Source: JACWAE01 sp963847595
GTDB lineage: Bacteria > Chloroflexota > Dehalococcoidia > SZUA-161
Assembly: GCA_963847595.1 (NCBI GenBank)
Contig: CAWKAJ010000002.1
Coordinates: 682,001 to 746,000, forward strand
Direction of reading: 5' to 3'
Length of the DNA stretch: 64,000 nt
Shown here: piece by piece, positions 9,582-16,805 of the stretch
How the letters are laid out: each line of letters opens with the position of its first letter
Numbering within the stretch: the stretch's first letter is position 1
Notes under the pieces: generated by a model
What the model was told of the DNA's origin: nothing
Database searches by the model: none
What the model saw: the letters and a program-made list of their open reading frames with translations, nothing else
Position numbers and translations under genes: made by a program

Positions 9582-10682
9582 CTAATTCATCCTGCTCACC
9601 GATTCCTTATTTCGATGGCGCGAGTGGTAGGCAGGGAGAGCTTTTTCCAGATCCTCCGGTCTTTGCGCCCTAAGTAGAGCCTCCTCGAGTTCGATCACGC
9701 CACTCCTGACCGCAGCCTCCAGAGCCTGGTCAAGGGTCTGCATCCCTTGCTGACTGTTTGTCTCAATAATTGAGGAGATCTGGGTAGTCCTATTCTCCCG
9801 GATAAGATTGCGGATAGCATAATTGGCCAACATTATTTCAAAGATTGCTACCCTCCCCTTGCCATCAGCCCTTGGCACAAGAAGTTGCGCCAGCACTGCC
9901 TCTAAGGTTAGTGCCAACTGCGCCCTGACTTGCTCCTGCTGTACCGAAGGAAACTCACTAATGAGACGGCTTATGACATTAACAGCGCCCTGCGTATGCG
10001 CAGTAGCCAAAACCAGATGACCTGTTTCGGCAGCCGAAAGAGCTGCAGCTATGGTCGCTACATCACGCATCTCACCCACAAGTATGACATCCGAGTTCTG
10101 CCGTAATGCATGCCTCATTGCAGAGGCAAAAGACGTGGTATCCTCGTCCAATTCCCTCTGAATGATAAGGCACTTCCTATTGGAATAGAGGTACTCGATC
10201 GGGTCTTCAACAGTGACAACCTTTCTACTGGCTTTCCCATTAAGGTAATCAATCATAGCTGCCTGCGTAGTTGACTTGCCACTGCTTGTTGGGCCAGTCA
10301 CCAGAATCAAGCCTTTTCGCTTCATGATCAAAGTCTTGCAGATATCGGGAAGGCCCAATTCTTCCATTGAGGGCACTTTCACGGGCAGACATCGAACAGC
10401 AAGCGCAATGGAGCCTCTCTGCATGGAAGCATTCACTCTGAACCTGCCTACCCCTGAGATGCTGTGGGCAAAGTCAAGTTCTAGCTCCCTGTAGAAAGCT
10501 TTCTGCTGCTTCTCCGATGTGATAGATTCAAATGCTTTCTTCACCTCAGAGGGTGTCATCAGTTCGCCGCTAACAGGAACAAGCTCATGATTTAAACGGA
10601 GCATAGCAGGAGCTGACACCACCAGGTGAACATCACTGGCCCCCCATTGCATAGCTACACGGAGAAGTTCATCTATCTCCAT
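9582..10682 (-). CDS. pilT: PilT-type pilus retraction ATPase
   Basis: At 366 residues the protein has the PilT length and order: an N-terminal PAS-like domain starting MEIDELLRVAMQWGASDVHLVVSAPAMLRLN, Walker A (GPTSSGKSTT), Asp box, Walker B (NSDVILVGEMRD), His box (GHLVLATAHTQGA) and the C-terminal AIRNLIRENR, which is the PilT signature. No zinc cysteines are present, as expected for a retraction motor. The start codon lies one base after the stop of the upstream GGDEF/HD-GYP gene, so the two are probably translated from one message. PilB begins 122 bases downstream. It would drive pilus retraction and twitching or adhesion. Confidence 0.9.
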   Translation of the reverse strand: MEIDELLRVAMQWGASDVHLVVSAPAMLRLNHELVPVSGELMTPSEVKKAFESITSEKQQKAFYRELELDFAHSISGVGRFRVNASMQRGSIALAVRCLPVKVPSMEELGLPDICKTLIMKRKGLILVTGPTSSGKSTTQAAMIDYLNGKASRKVVTVEDPIEYLYSNRKCLIIQRELDEDTTSFASAMRHALRQNSDVILVGEMRDVATIAAALSAAETGHLVLATAHTQGAVNVISRLISEFPSVQQEQVRAQLALTLEAVLAQLLVPRADGKGRVAIFEIMLANYAIRNLIRENRTTQISSIIETNSQQGMQTLDQALEAAVRSGVIELEEALLRAQRPEDLEKALPAYHSRHRNKESVSRMN

Positions 10683-10683
10683 C

Positions 10684-13230
10684 TCACGCCTCTTTGGGAT
10701 TCAGCGATAAGACTTGCTTCGCTCCCGGCTCTTTCAAGTTTGCCTTCTTAGCCAATTGACTCTCGGTTAGAGATACAAAGACTTCTATGATGTTGGGATC
10801 AAACTGTGTCCCGGCGCAGCGCTTCAATTCCGCCAAAGCCTGTTCTGTGGTGAATTTCCCTTGCCGATACGGACGTAGCGAAGTCATGGCATCATAGGAA
10901 TCAGCCACGGCCATAATTCGGGCATCAAGAGGGATATTCTCGCCCTTTAACCCTGCAGGGTAGCCAGCGCCATCATAGCGTTCGTGATGATACTGAATTG
11001 CCGCCAGACAGCCACTCAAGCTCTCAACGTGTTTAAGTATGGCTACACCCAGCTTGGGGTGGGCTCGTATGGGCTCCCAGTCTTCGTCGCTCAATGGCCC
11101 GGACTTCATAAGAAGTCGATCAGATACTCCGATCTTGCCTATGTCGTGCAGCAACGCGGCAGCGCGCAGTGTGGCTATCCTTTCTTGAGAGTAGCCGAGA
11201 GCCTCGGCAATATCGGTAGCATACTTGCTCACTTTCTTGGAATGACCATAGGTGTAATGGTCCTTGGCATCAACGGTAGCTGCCAGGGCATAGATTGTGC
11301 TCAGGATTCCTGGTTCCCTTTCCGGCTTCGCACCCGCTGATAACACGTCGGAAGCCATTATTTCCGAAGCCAGGCATACTCGATTCCTTCCCATCTGCTT
11401 CGCATAATATAGGGAGGCATCCGCTGCCTGGATTATCTCCTCTCTCATGACTCCGTCAGTGGGCCAGGAGGCTATGCCAATACTGCAAGTCAACGGAGCG
11501 CCCTTCGAATCCAGCTCAACCTCTATCCTCTTCCGTATCCTCTCGGCAACTTTGCAGGCGTCATCGAGAGATGCCTGGGGCAGTATGACAGTAAACTCAT
11601 CCCCGCCGTAGCGGAAAGCCATGTCTATGCCTCTTATCGAACTCTTGATATATTGCCCTATCTGCTTGAGCATATCATCGCCTGCTAAATGACCATAGAT
11701 GTCGTTATACGCTTTGAAGAGGTCCATATCCAAAAAGAGCAGGGAGAATATGTCACCGAAGCGAGAACATCTGGAGATCTCCTCGTCCAGGCGCTCATGA
11801 AAATAACGATGGTTGAATAAGCTGGTCAACTCATCGGTGTGAGCCCTCTCCTTGGCCTTAGCGTAAAGCTGCGCGGTTTCCATCACTACCCCCGCCTCAC
11901 CACCCACAGTCACCAGCAGGTCCATATCGTCTGTAGAGTAAGACCCACCCGACTGCTTTTTGCTCAATGCCAGAATACCTATCAGGTTCCCTTTGCTCTT
12001 TATGGGGCAGAGCAGCTCTATTCCCAGAGCATCGAGGCTTTTGCTTTCCGCTTCCCAGAGATTCTTGAACTCGGGGGCAAAATCTATAAGCTCTCGGGAG
12101 AGAGGCTTTTCTTCTTTACTAAGCCAATTGACTATTGGGCTCTCCTTACCTAACTTCATGGAAGTGATCGGCTCGCCTTCTACCAGCCGCTCGGCGTACT
12201 GTGAGACGAAATCGCCATTGCTGGAGAGCAGGAGGCTCGCCTGACTGGCCCCCACGGCTTTTGTTAGCGGACGCAACATTGCCTCAGCTAACTCGCCCAG
12301 GTCCAGAACGCTGCTCATCCTCTGAGCGAAAGTGAGCACCATCCGCCTGTAGTCATAGCTTTCCCCGTAGAACATTTTGTCCACAACTCGCTGAATAGCC
12401 ATCCTCAATGGGTTGAACAGCCAGGCCATGAAAAGCGCCATGGCGAAGATAGCCGCCAGGTTGGCGGAGGTGTTCCATCCCTGTAGAAAGTAATGTACGC
12501 CATAGAGCATAAGCAAGAATGAGGCCGTAACGAAAATGCTTATCAGTGAGTATACAAGTCCTTTTCTTATCAGCAGTCTGATGTCGAGAAGACGATATTT
12601 CATAATGGCATAGCTAATCACCAGGGCATTGCCCAGATGCCCAATTTGCTCATAAGGATATTTGGGCAGAGGTGGAATGCTGGTCCTGATGCTAAAGGCC
12701 AATAAGAGACCAAAACCGCCCAATAAATAGGCGATCCTATTCCGACTTAGAGGATCAGCCGAGGACCTGTACCTGCGCACCAGAGCGATTACAGATAAGA
12801 GGAAAAAGACGGCGCCTATAGTTGTCATTAGGTAAAGTAATTTCCCATAGCTAATGTTTAGCATTCCATTCGCGACAGAGACGCTTTCCGGTAAATAGCC
12901 TAATATCGCGAGCGGAACCAAAATTAACGCCACAGTCGCGTAGCCGAGCTTTACTGCGATATCGTTTTTCCTATCGACGAAAACGCTGATGAAATGATAG
13001 TAGGCTATAATCGAAGACACGCCACTCAGGGCCACCAAACTGGCCCATAAGCGAGTTAGTCCTAATACATCAATGAAGAGTAGAAGAGTGCTCAGGCTCC
13101 AGCACAAAGCAATAACAACGTAAACGACAAAAATCCGCCGCACCTTTGTGTGCGTGTCGCGCAATACACCCACCAGCATAGTGGAGTAGATAATTAGGGT
13201 AAGTAATAGGATTACAGAATATAAATTCAT
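10684..13230 (-). CDS. Membrane GGDEF / HD-GYP cyclic-di-GMP protein, copy A
   Basis: The 848-residue protein has seven predicted membrane helices (about 1-240, similar to histidine-kinase 7TM sensor regions), a GAF domain (about 305-465), a GGDEF domain with intact GGDEF (FRYGGDEFTVIL) and an RxxD inhibitory site (RGID) exactly five residues before it, then an HD-GYP phosphodiesterase domain with HDIGKIG and HHERYDGAGYP. Both opposing activities of cyclic-di-GMP turnover therefore look competent. It lies one base upstream of pilT, which suggests control of pilus activity. Copy B at 48624-51152 is a paralogue. From about 12579 down to 10868 the two are nearly identical in DNA with no net indel, while the sensor part and last 60 residues are diverged. 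Confidence 0.9.
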   Translation of the reverse strand: MNLYSVILLLTLIIYSTMLVGVLRDTHTKVRRIFVVYVVIALCWSLSTLLLFIDVLGLTRLWASLVALSGVSSIIAYYHFISVFVDRKNDIAVKLGYATVALILVPLAILGYLPESVSVANGMLNISYGKLLYLMTTIGAVFFLLSVIALVRRYRSSADPLSRNRIAYLLGGFGLLLAFSIRTSIPPLPKYPYEQIGHLGNALVISYAIMKYRLLDIRLLIRKGLVYSLISIFVTASFLLMLYGVHYFLQGWNTSANLAAIFAMALFMAWLFNPLRMAIQRVVDKMFYGESYDYRRMVLTFAQRMSSVLDLGELAEAMLRPLTKAVGASQASLLLSSNGDFVSQYAERLVEGEPITSMKLGKESPIVNWLSKEEKPLSRELIDFAPEFKNLWEAESKSLDALGIELLCPIKSKGNLIGILALSKKQSGGSYSTDDMDLLVTVGGEAGVVMETAQLYAKAKERAHTDELTSLFNHRYFHERLDEEISRCSRFGDIFSLLFLDMDLFKAYNDIYGHLAGDDMLKQIGQYIKSSIRGIDMAFRYGGDEFTVILPQASLDDACKVAERIRKRIEVELDSKGAPLTCSIGIASWPTDGVMREEIIQAADASLYYAKQMGRNRVCLASEIMASDVLSAGAKPEREPGILSTIYALAATVDAKDHYTYGHSKKVSKYATDIAEALGYSQERIATLRAAALLHDIGKIGVSDRLLMKSGPLSDEDWEPIRAHPKLGVAILKHVESLSGCLAAIQYHHERYDGAGYPAGLKGENIPLDARIMAVADSYDAMTSLRPYRQGKFTTEQALAELKRCAGTQFDPNIIEVFVSLTESQLAKKANLKEPGAKQVLSLNPKEA

Positions 13231-13277
13231 GTCACAAGAAGCCCCTCTAGCGACTTAGCATGTTGAATTCTATAATC

Positions 13278-13305
13278 ATTATCCGACTAACGAGAGGATG
13301 TTCAA
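13278..13305 (-). promoter_or_regulatory. Promoter of GGDEF/HD-GYP copy A
   Basis: On the minus strand, TTGAAC (13305-13300), a 16-base spacer and GATAAT (13283-13278) lie 47 bases before the start codon. The same arrangement (TTGACC, 16 bases, GATAAT) is found upstream of copy B at 48539-48566. The bases around it are also alike: AAGTACTG and ACCATCGTAG upstream of the -35 box, and TTATAGA.TTC after the -10 box. This conservation outside the coding region supports it as real. Confidence 0.6.
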
Positions 13306-14003
13306 TCCTACGATGGTAACAGTTTCAGCAGTACTTACGACATTGCGAAACAACAATTAAGTCAATCACACCTCGACAATACTCACCGTAGTACCCTTGA
13401 CCGCACAAAACCTTATACGACTTCACTGGAATGCTCCAAAAACGGCGAGACTCATCCAATTAATAGTGCATGTGATCTAAAGAGCGAGGCTAGACAATTC
13501 CGAAACTATAACTCAACATAGCTTCACAGCTTCCATAATTGGCTTTGACACCTATTGCGGCACGATTTTTATGCAGTTCCCCGAGGATATGTTTCCAGAA
13601 ACACCGTGGCCTATAAAATCATTAGTGTCATGCTCCCGTGCAAAGGCATATAGGATAGCAGAACCGCATCAGCAACCTGTCGTTTTGAAAGCCATTTGCT
13701 GTCAGAGACCCTTCCCTATGGGGCTATTCCACTTACCATCCAGGGCGCAGGATATCAAGCTACAAAGAGACACCCTTAATGACGAACGATGCCTGTGAAC
13801 GGCGTGGAGCTTCACATAAATGCAGATGCACAAACCCCTGCAAGGCTTCTTTGATCCGGTACTAAAGTCATACTACCCTGCATTTCAAAGACTAGAACTA
13901 TTGGGTGATGTACAGGTTGCGCTTCGGAGTCTATAGTGAGGGCAGAGTAGCTTCGGATAATATGCAGAAGAACCCAACTTGCGCACCGATGTGATATGGA
14001 GAA
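13306..14003. other. Intergenic region without a convincing gene
   Basis: This 700-base gap separates the divergent GGDEF/HD-GYP and response-regulator genes. Short open frames occur, the longest being 75 codons at 13571-13798, but it has no clear ribosome-binding site and a composition unlike the genes nearby. A TTGACA at about 13549 is followed 17 bases later by a poor -10 box. The bases next to 13306 continue the similarity with the region upstream of GGDEF/HD-GYP copy B. Confidence 0.4.
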
Positions 14004-14807
14004 ATGGTTATGCGTGGAACAAAGATAATGATAGTGAGCAATCAGCACTCGTTTCGAATTGAACTACGTCAAGCCCTATCTAAAAGCGCTGCCCTTGAGG
14101 CTATAGAGATACGGGAATGTGACCTGGGCGAGGTCAATAATGATGCAATCGCTGAAATCATAGCGATTTCGCCCGATATAGTCCTGCTGGATATCGGATA
14201 TCCCGTCTACAATGCACTCAATCTAGCGAGGAAAATCGATGAAACATTACCCCGCATTGGAGTCATACTGTTGAGCGCCAACCCGGAAGAGGCTGACAAC
14301 GAATTATTTGAGGCTGCCAAGAGCGGAGCAATTGCCTACATTATTAGAGGTAAGCAGACTGCTGAGGCAGAGCTCATTGAGGCAATAAAACAAGCATCCA
14401 GTGGCGAGCGCCCTATTATTGACAAGGTAATCAACAATCCCGGGGTTGCTCGACGCATATTAAAACGCTTCCACGATATGGCATCAATGTCTGGAACCAC
14501 GGAAGCAGTTGCCTTTCCACACAACCTGGACTTGGAAGAGCTAGAAGTTCTGCAACTTATCTCTAAGGGCCGTCAAAGAAAGCAGATCGCCAGCGTTCTA
14601 GGCGTTAGCGAGCTTACAATAGGGGAACGCGTCAGCAGCATACTTTTCAAACTGAACTCAAACGAGAGAACTCTTGACCTGTTTGTCAGAGTGCGTGCCA
14701 GCCTGCTCTCCGTTCGGCTTGCACGTGATGGAAACCTATTTATATTGAATGCCTCTCCAACCCCATGCCAGCCGCAACTCTTGCATGACGGTGCCCACCC
14801 CCAATAA
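14004..14807 (+). CDS. LuxR/NarL-type response regulator
   Basis: The 267-residue protein begins at ATG 14004 with GGAG just upstream. An N-terminal receiver-like domain (about 7-125) carries a likely phosphoacceptor in PDIVLLDIGYP and the usual ILLSA strand. A LuxR-type helix-turn-helix lies at about 178-235 (LEELEVLQLISKGRQRKQIASVLGVSELTIGERVSSILFKL). The acidic pair near the N-terminus is not obvious (IMIVSNQHS in place of the usual DD), so phosphorylation may be lost or atypical. No histidine kinase is nearby. It is convergent with the LuxI-like acyltransferase gene, a neighbourhood that suggests it could act on the acyltransferase or GGDEF promoters. It is not a classical autoinducer-binding LuxR, since no such domain is present. 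Confidence 0.75.
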   Translation: MVMRGTKIMIVSNQHSFRIELRQALSKSAALEAIEIRECDLGEVNNDAIAEIIAISPDIVLLDIGYPVYNALNLARKIDETLPRIGVILLSANPEEADNELFEAAKSGAIAYIIRGKQTAEAELIEAIKQASSGERPIIDKVINNPGVARRILKRFHDMASMSGTTEAVAFPHNLDLEELEVLQLISKGRQRKQIASVLGVSELTIGERVSSILFKLNSNERTLDLFVRVRASLLSVRLARDGNLFILNASPTPCQPQLLHDGAHPQ

Positions 14808-14917
14808 CCTGCATCTTGTCGAGATTTTGGTGTTTGGGATGTTCCACACGAAGCTCAACATCTGCCCCTATTGTCTGCGGGGATACGATAAGCTGCAGAA
14901 GCAACAGGCTGAACCGG

Positions 14918-15556
14918 TTAAGAACGAGGTTTTCCTACGACCAGGGACCAGAACTCTTGGACTTTCACCACGTCAAGCTTCTCCAGATCGAAAATAAGCG
15001 CTGCCGATGATACGCCGGGTTCATATTCATGAGCAGGTCCGATTTGCTTGCAGCACGAGAGATACTCTAGGATAAAACTGAGATAATCTGAAGCACATAC
15101 TCCGTAAATATAGCGCACTCTGTTCACCTTAGCCCACTGATACATGCACCTCAGGAGAACAGCAATCACTCTGAAACCTTCCCCTTTTCCTCTTAGATCT
15201 CTTGAAATTGCGAATCTGGAAGTCTCTACAGTGTCTTTCTCTTTACGAATGCGGTAGCCACGATTAACCAAGTCGGCGAAATCCTTCTCTATCATAAATC
15301 CACTTTTCGGAAGAATAACGCGACAGTATCCTACGAGTTCACCTGAATCCTCGAAAGCGCCGAAGTGAACAGAGTTTTTGTCGTACTCGTCGATCTCCTG
15401 GCCGGTGCTGTCAAGCAATGACCAGCCCAGTTCCTCGAGAAATATTTTGTGCCGGAATGTCCGGGCCCCTTCCATGTCATCTTGGTTATCCGGATCAAGC
15501 ACTCTCGCTGATAAAGAACCGTCTTTCACTTCTATCCGGTCTTTCGTTTTTTGCAT
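14918..15556 (-). CDS. LuxI-like N-acyl transferase (autoinducer-synthase / acyl-amino-acid synthase fold)
   Basis: The ATG at 15556 is preceded by GGGAGGTG at good spacing and gives 212 residues; a longer frame to 15625 lacks such a site. Residues follow the LuxI-type GNAT pattern: ARTFRHKIFLEELGW, then G-QEIDEYDKNSVHFGAF, GYCRVILP, and VETSRFAISRDLRGKGEG. These include the Arg, Phe, Trp, Asp-x-x-Asp and Glu-x-x-Arg positions conserved in acyl-homoserine-lactone synthases and related acyl-amino-acid synthases. The product could be an acyl signal or an acylated amino acid; sequence alone does not decide. It lies 52 bases downstream of the ThiF-like gene and shares its conserved promoter. A second LuxI-like domain is at 46529-47908. 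Confidence 0.7.
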   Translation of the reverse strand: MQKTKDRIEVKDGSLSARVLDPDNQDDMEGARTFRHKIFLEELGWSLLDSTGQEIDEYDKNSVHFGAFEDSGELVGYCRVILPKSGFMIEKDFADLVNRGYRIRKEKDTVETSRFAISRDLRGKGEGFRVIAVLLRCMYQWAKVNRVRYIYGVCASDYLSFILEYLSCCKQIGPAHEYEPGVSSAALIFDLEKLDVVKVQEFWSLVVGKPRS

Positions 15557-15608
15557 TTCCACACCTCCCTGACCGATACTCGGTACTCTGTCCGAGACCG
15601 ACCATAAA

Positions 15609-16460
15609 TCACGATACAGACCCAACCACGAACTTTCGGTCTATCAGGTCGATATATGTATATTGAGGCGCACTCGGGACAGCCCTTTTCCCTAAGAGTA
15701 TATTTATAGCTTCGGCAGAAGCCAGAATCGATGCTAGACCAACGCCTATGCTATTGGTAGGTGCTGGTCTATCCCCCGCAAGGACTTCACGCATAATCCT
15801 ATCGGCTTCATCCGAAGCAGGTGAAGCATACGAAGGCATAACCGGGCAAATTCTTTCCACTGGGACTATCAGCTCCTGTGCATCTTCCAGGTCTAAATCA
15901 GATGGTAGTTTGTCATACTCTTCCAGAGTGAGCCCATTGGGGTCAAAAATCACAACGAGGGCTCCGAATCCTATATCAACAGCGAACATATAATATATTC
16001 CTCTTCGCCTGGCTGCCCGCTGCAGGAGAATGGACTCCTTGAAAGATCCGAAGTCCATCTCGTCAATCACTAAATCACAACCGGTTACGAAAAGCTCGGC
16101 ATCGTTCTCCGTTTTTATGCCTGTCTTGCTGTACCGTATCCACGCCTGGGGATTTATGTCCTTCGTCTGCTTGAACACTGCCTCTGCCCTATTCTGCCCT
16201 AGATTAAGCATTGATGACCCGAATTGTCGGTTGAGGTTACTTCGTTCAAAATTCTCAGGGTCAAGAATTTTCAATTGACCAACACCGAGCCTTGTCAATC
16301 TCTCCACTAGCAAACCACCGACACCACCCATGCCCGCAATCCCTATAGTTGACCTCCGAAGTTTTTCCTGCTCCGACTCCGCAAAGAATCCTATGTTTCG
16401 AGAAAAAATAGACTTATATAAATCGTCCATCGCGCCACACCCGGTGCTCCCTTTTTTCAT
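15609..16460 (-). CDS. ThiF/MoeB/E1-like adenylating enzyme
   Basis: The protein of about 283 residues carries the E1-family nucleotide-binding loop (GIAGMGGVGGLLVERLTRLG) and the hallmark DPENFERSNLNRQF, whose Asp, Asn, Arg and Gln residues bind ATP and magnesium. DLVIDEMD matches the later family pattern. No paired CxxC zinc site is seen; a lone Cys in ERICPVMPSY is a possible catalytic thiol. These enzymes adenylate the C-terminus of a small protein or a carboxylate. No ubiquitin-like, ThiS-like or JAB protein is encoded nearby, so the substrate is unknown. The gene is the first of an operon with the LuxI-like acyltransferase. ATG at 16460 is chosen over a TTG six bases upstream; MDDLYK at 16430 is another possible start. 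Confidence 0.75.
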   Translation of the reverse strand: MKKGSTGCGAMDDLYKSIFSRNIGFFAESEQEKLRRSTIGIAGMGGVGGLLVERLTRLGVGQLKILDPENFERSNLNRQFGSSMLNLGQNRAEAVFKQTKDINPQAWIRYSKTGIKTENDAELFVTGCDLVIDEMDFGSFKESILLQRAARRRGIYYMFAVDIGFGALVVIFDPNGLTLEEYDKLPSDLDLEDAQELIVPVERICPVMPSYASPASDEADRIMREVLAGDRPAPTNSIGVGLASILASAEAINILLGKRAVPSAPQYTYIDLIDRKFVVGSVS

Positions 16461-16507
16461 GGTCAAGCCGGCCTCTTGCTACAGGCTTTCCTTTGCGAAT
16501 AAACCTA

Positions 16508-16575
16508 AAGTACTACGTAGGGTAGGTATATACAACAAATTCAATAATATGTCAAGTTTCGTATAGTATTGTTAG
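16508..16575 (-). promoter_or_regulatory. Conserved 68-bp promoter block of the ThiF/LuxI-like operon
   Basis: On the minus strand the block contains TTGACA (16555-16550), a 17-base spacer and TATATA (16532-16527), followed by the 8-base palindrome CTACGTAG and then TACTT. It ends 48 bases before the ThiF-like start. A copy in the opposite orientation at 46310-46377 precedes the methyltransferase/LuxI-like gene; I count 63 identical bases of 68 with no gap. The palindrome near the expected transcription start would suit an operator. Confidence 0.8.
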
Positions 16576-16693
16576 CTTTGACTGGTAAAGACCAGGAGGT
16601 TTTGACACAACTCCTCGGACGTGTTACTTTATGACAAGGAGCAATCTAAGATTTGAGATATTATTACCGTTGCCTTTGCCCGACCAGAGACGC

Positions 16694-16726
16694 ACCCCCA
16701 TGACTATACTAAAGTCCTATGGGGGT
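16694..16726. repeat. Perfect inverted repeat upstream of the first DivIVA-like gene
   Basis: ACCCCCAT (16694-16701) and ATGGGGGT (16719-16726) form a perfect 8-base dyad with a 17-base centre. It lies 80 bases upstream of the start codon at 16806, between it and the divergent ThiF/LuxI-like promoter. It has no T-run, so an operator or leader hairpin is more likely than a terminator. A TTGACA box on the plus strand lies upstream at about 16603. Confidence 0.4.
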
Positions 16727-16805
16727 AGGTACTAAACTCCCATTGTAGGATAAGTTAGGTATTATTAAAATCCAGTCACAGTGAGCCGAGAAAGGATGCA
16801 AAGCT

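Noticed and set aside
13571..13798. 75-codon frame between the GGDEF/HD-GYP and response-regulator genes
   Set aside because: No ribosome site, no recognised domain, and composition unlike the neighbouring genes.
14004..15556. Classical LuxR/LuxI quorum-sensing pair
   Set aside because: The regulator has a receiver domain and no autoinducer-binding domain, and the genes are convergent. Only a looser functional link is proposed.
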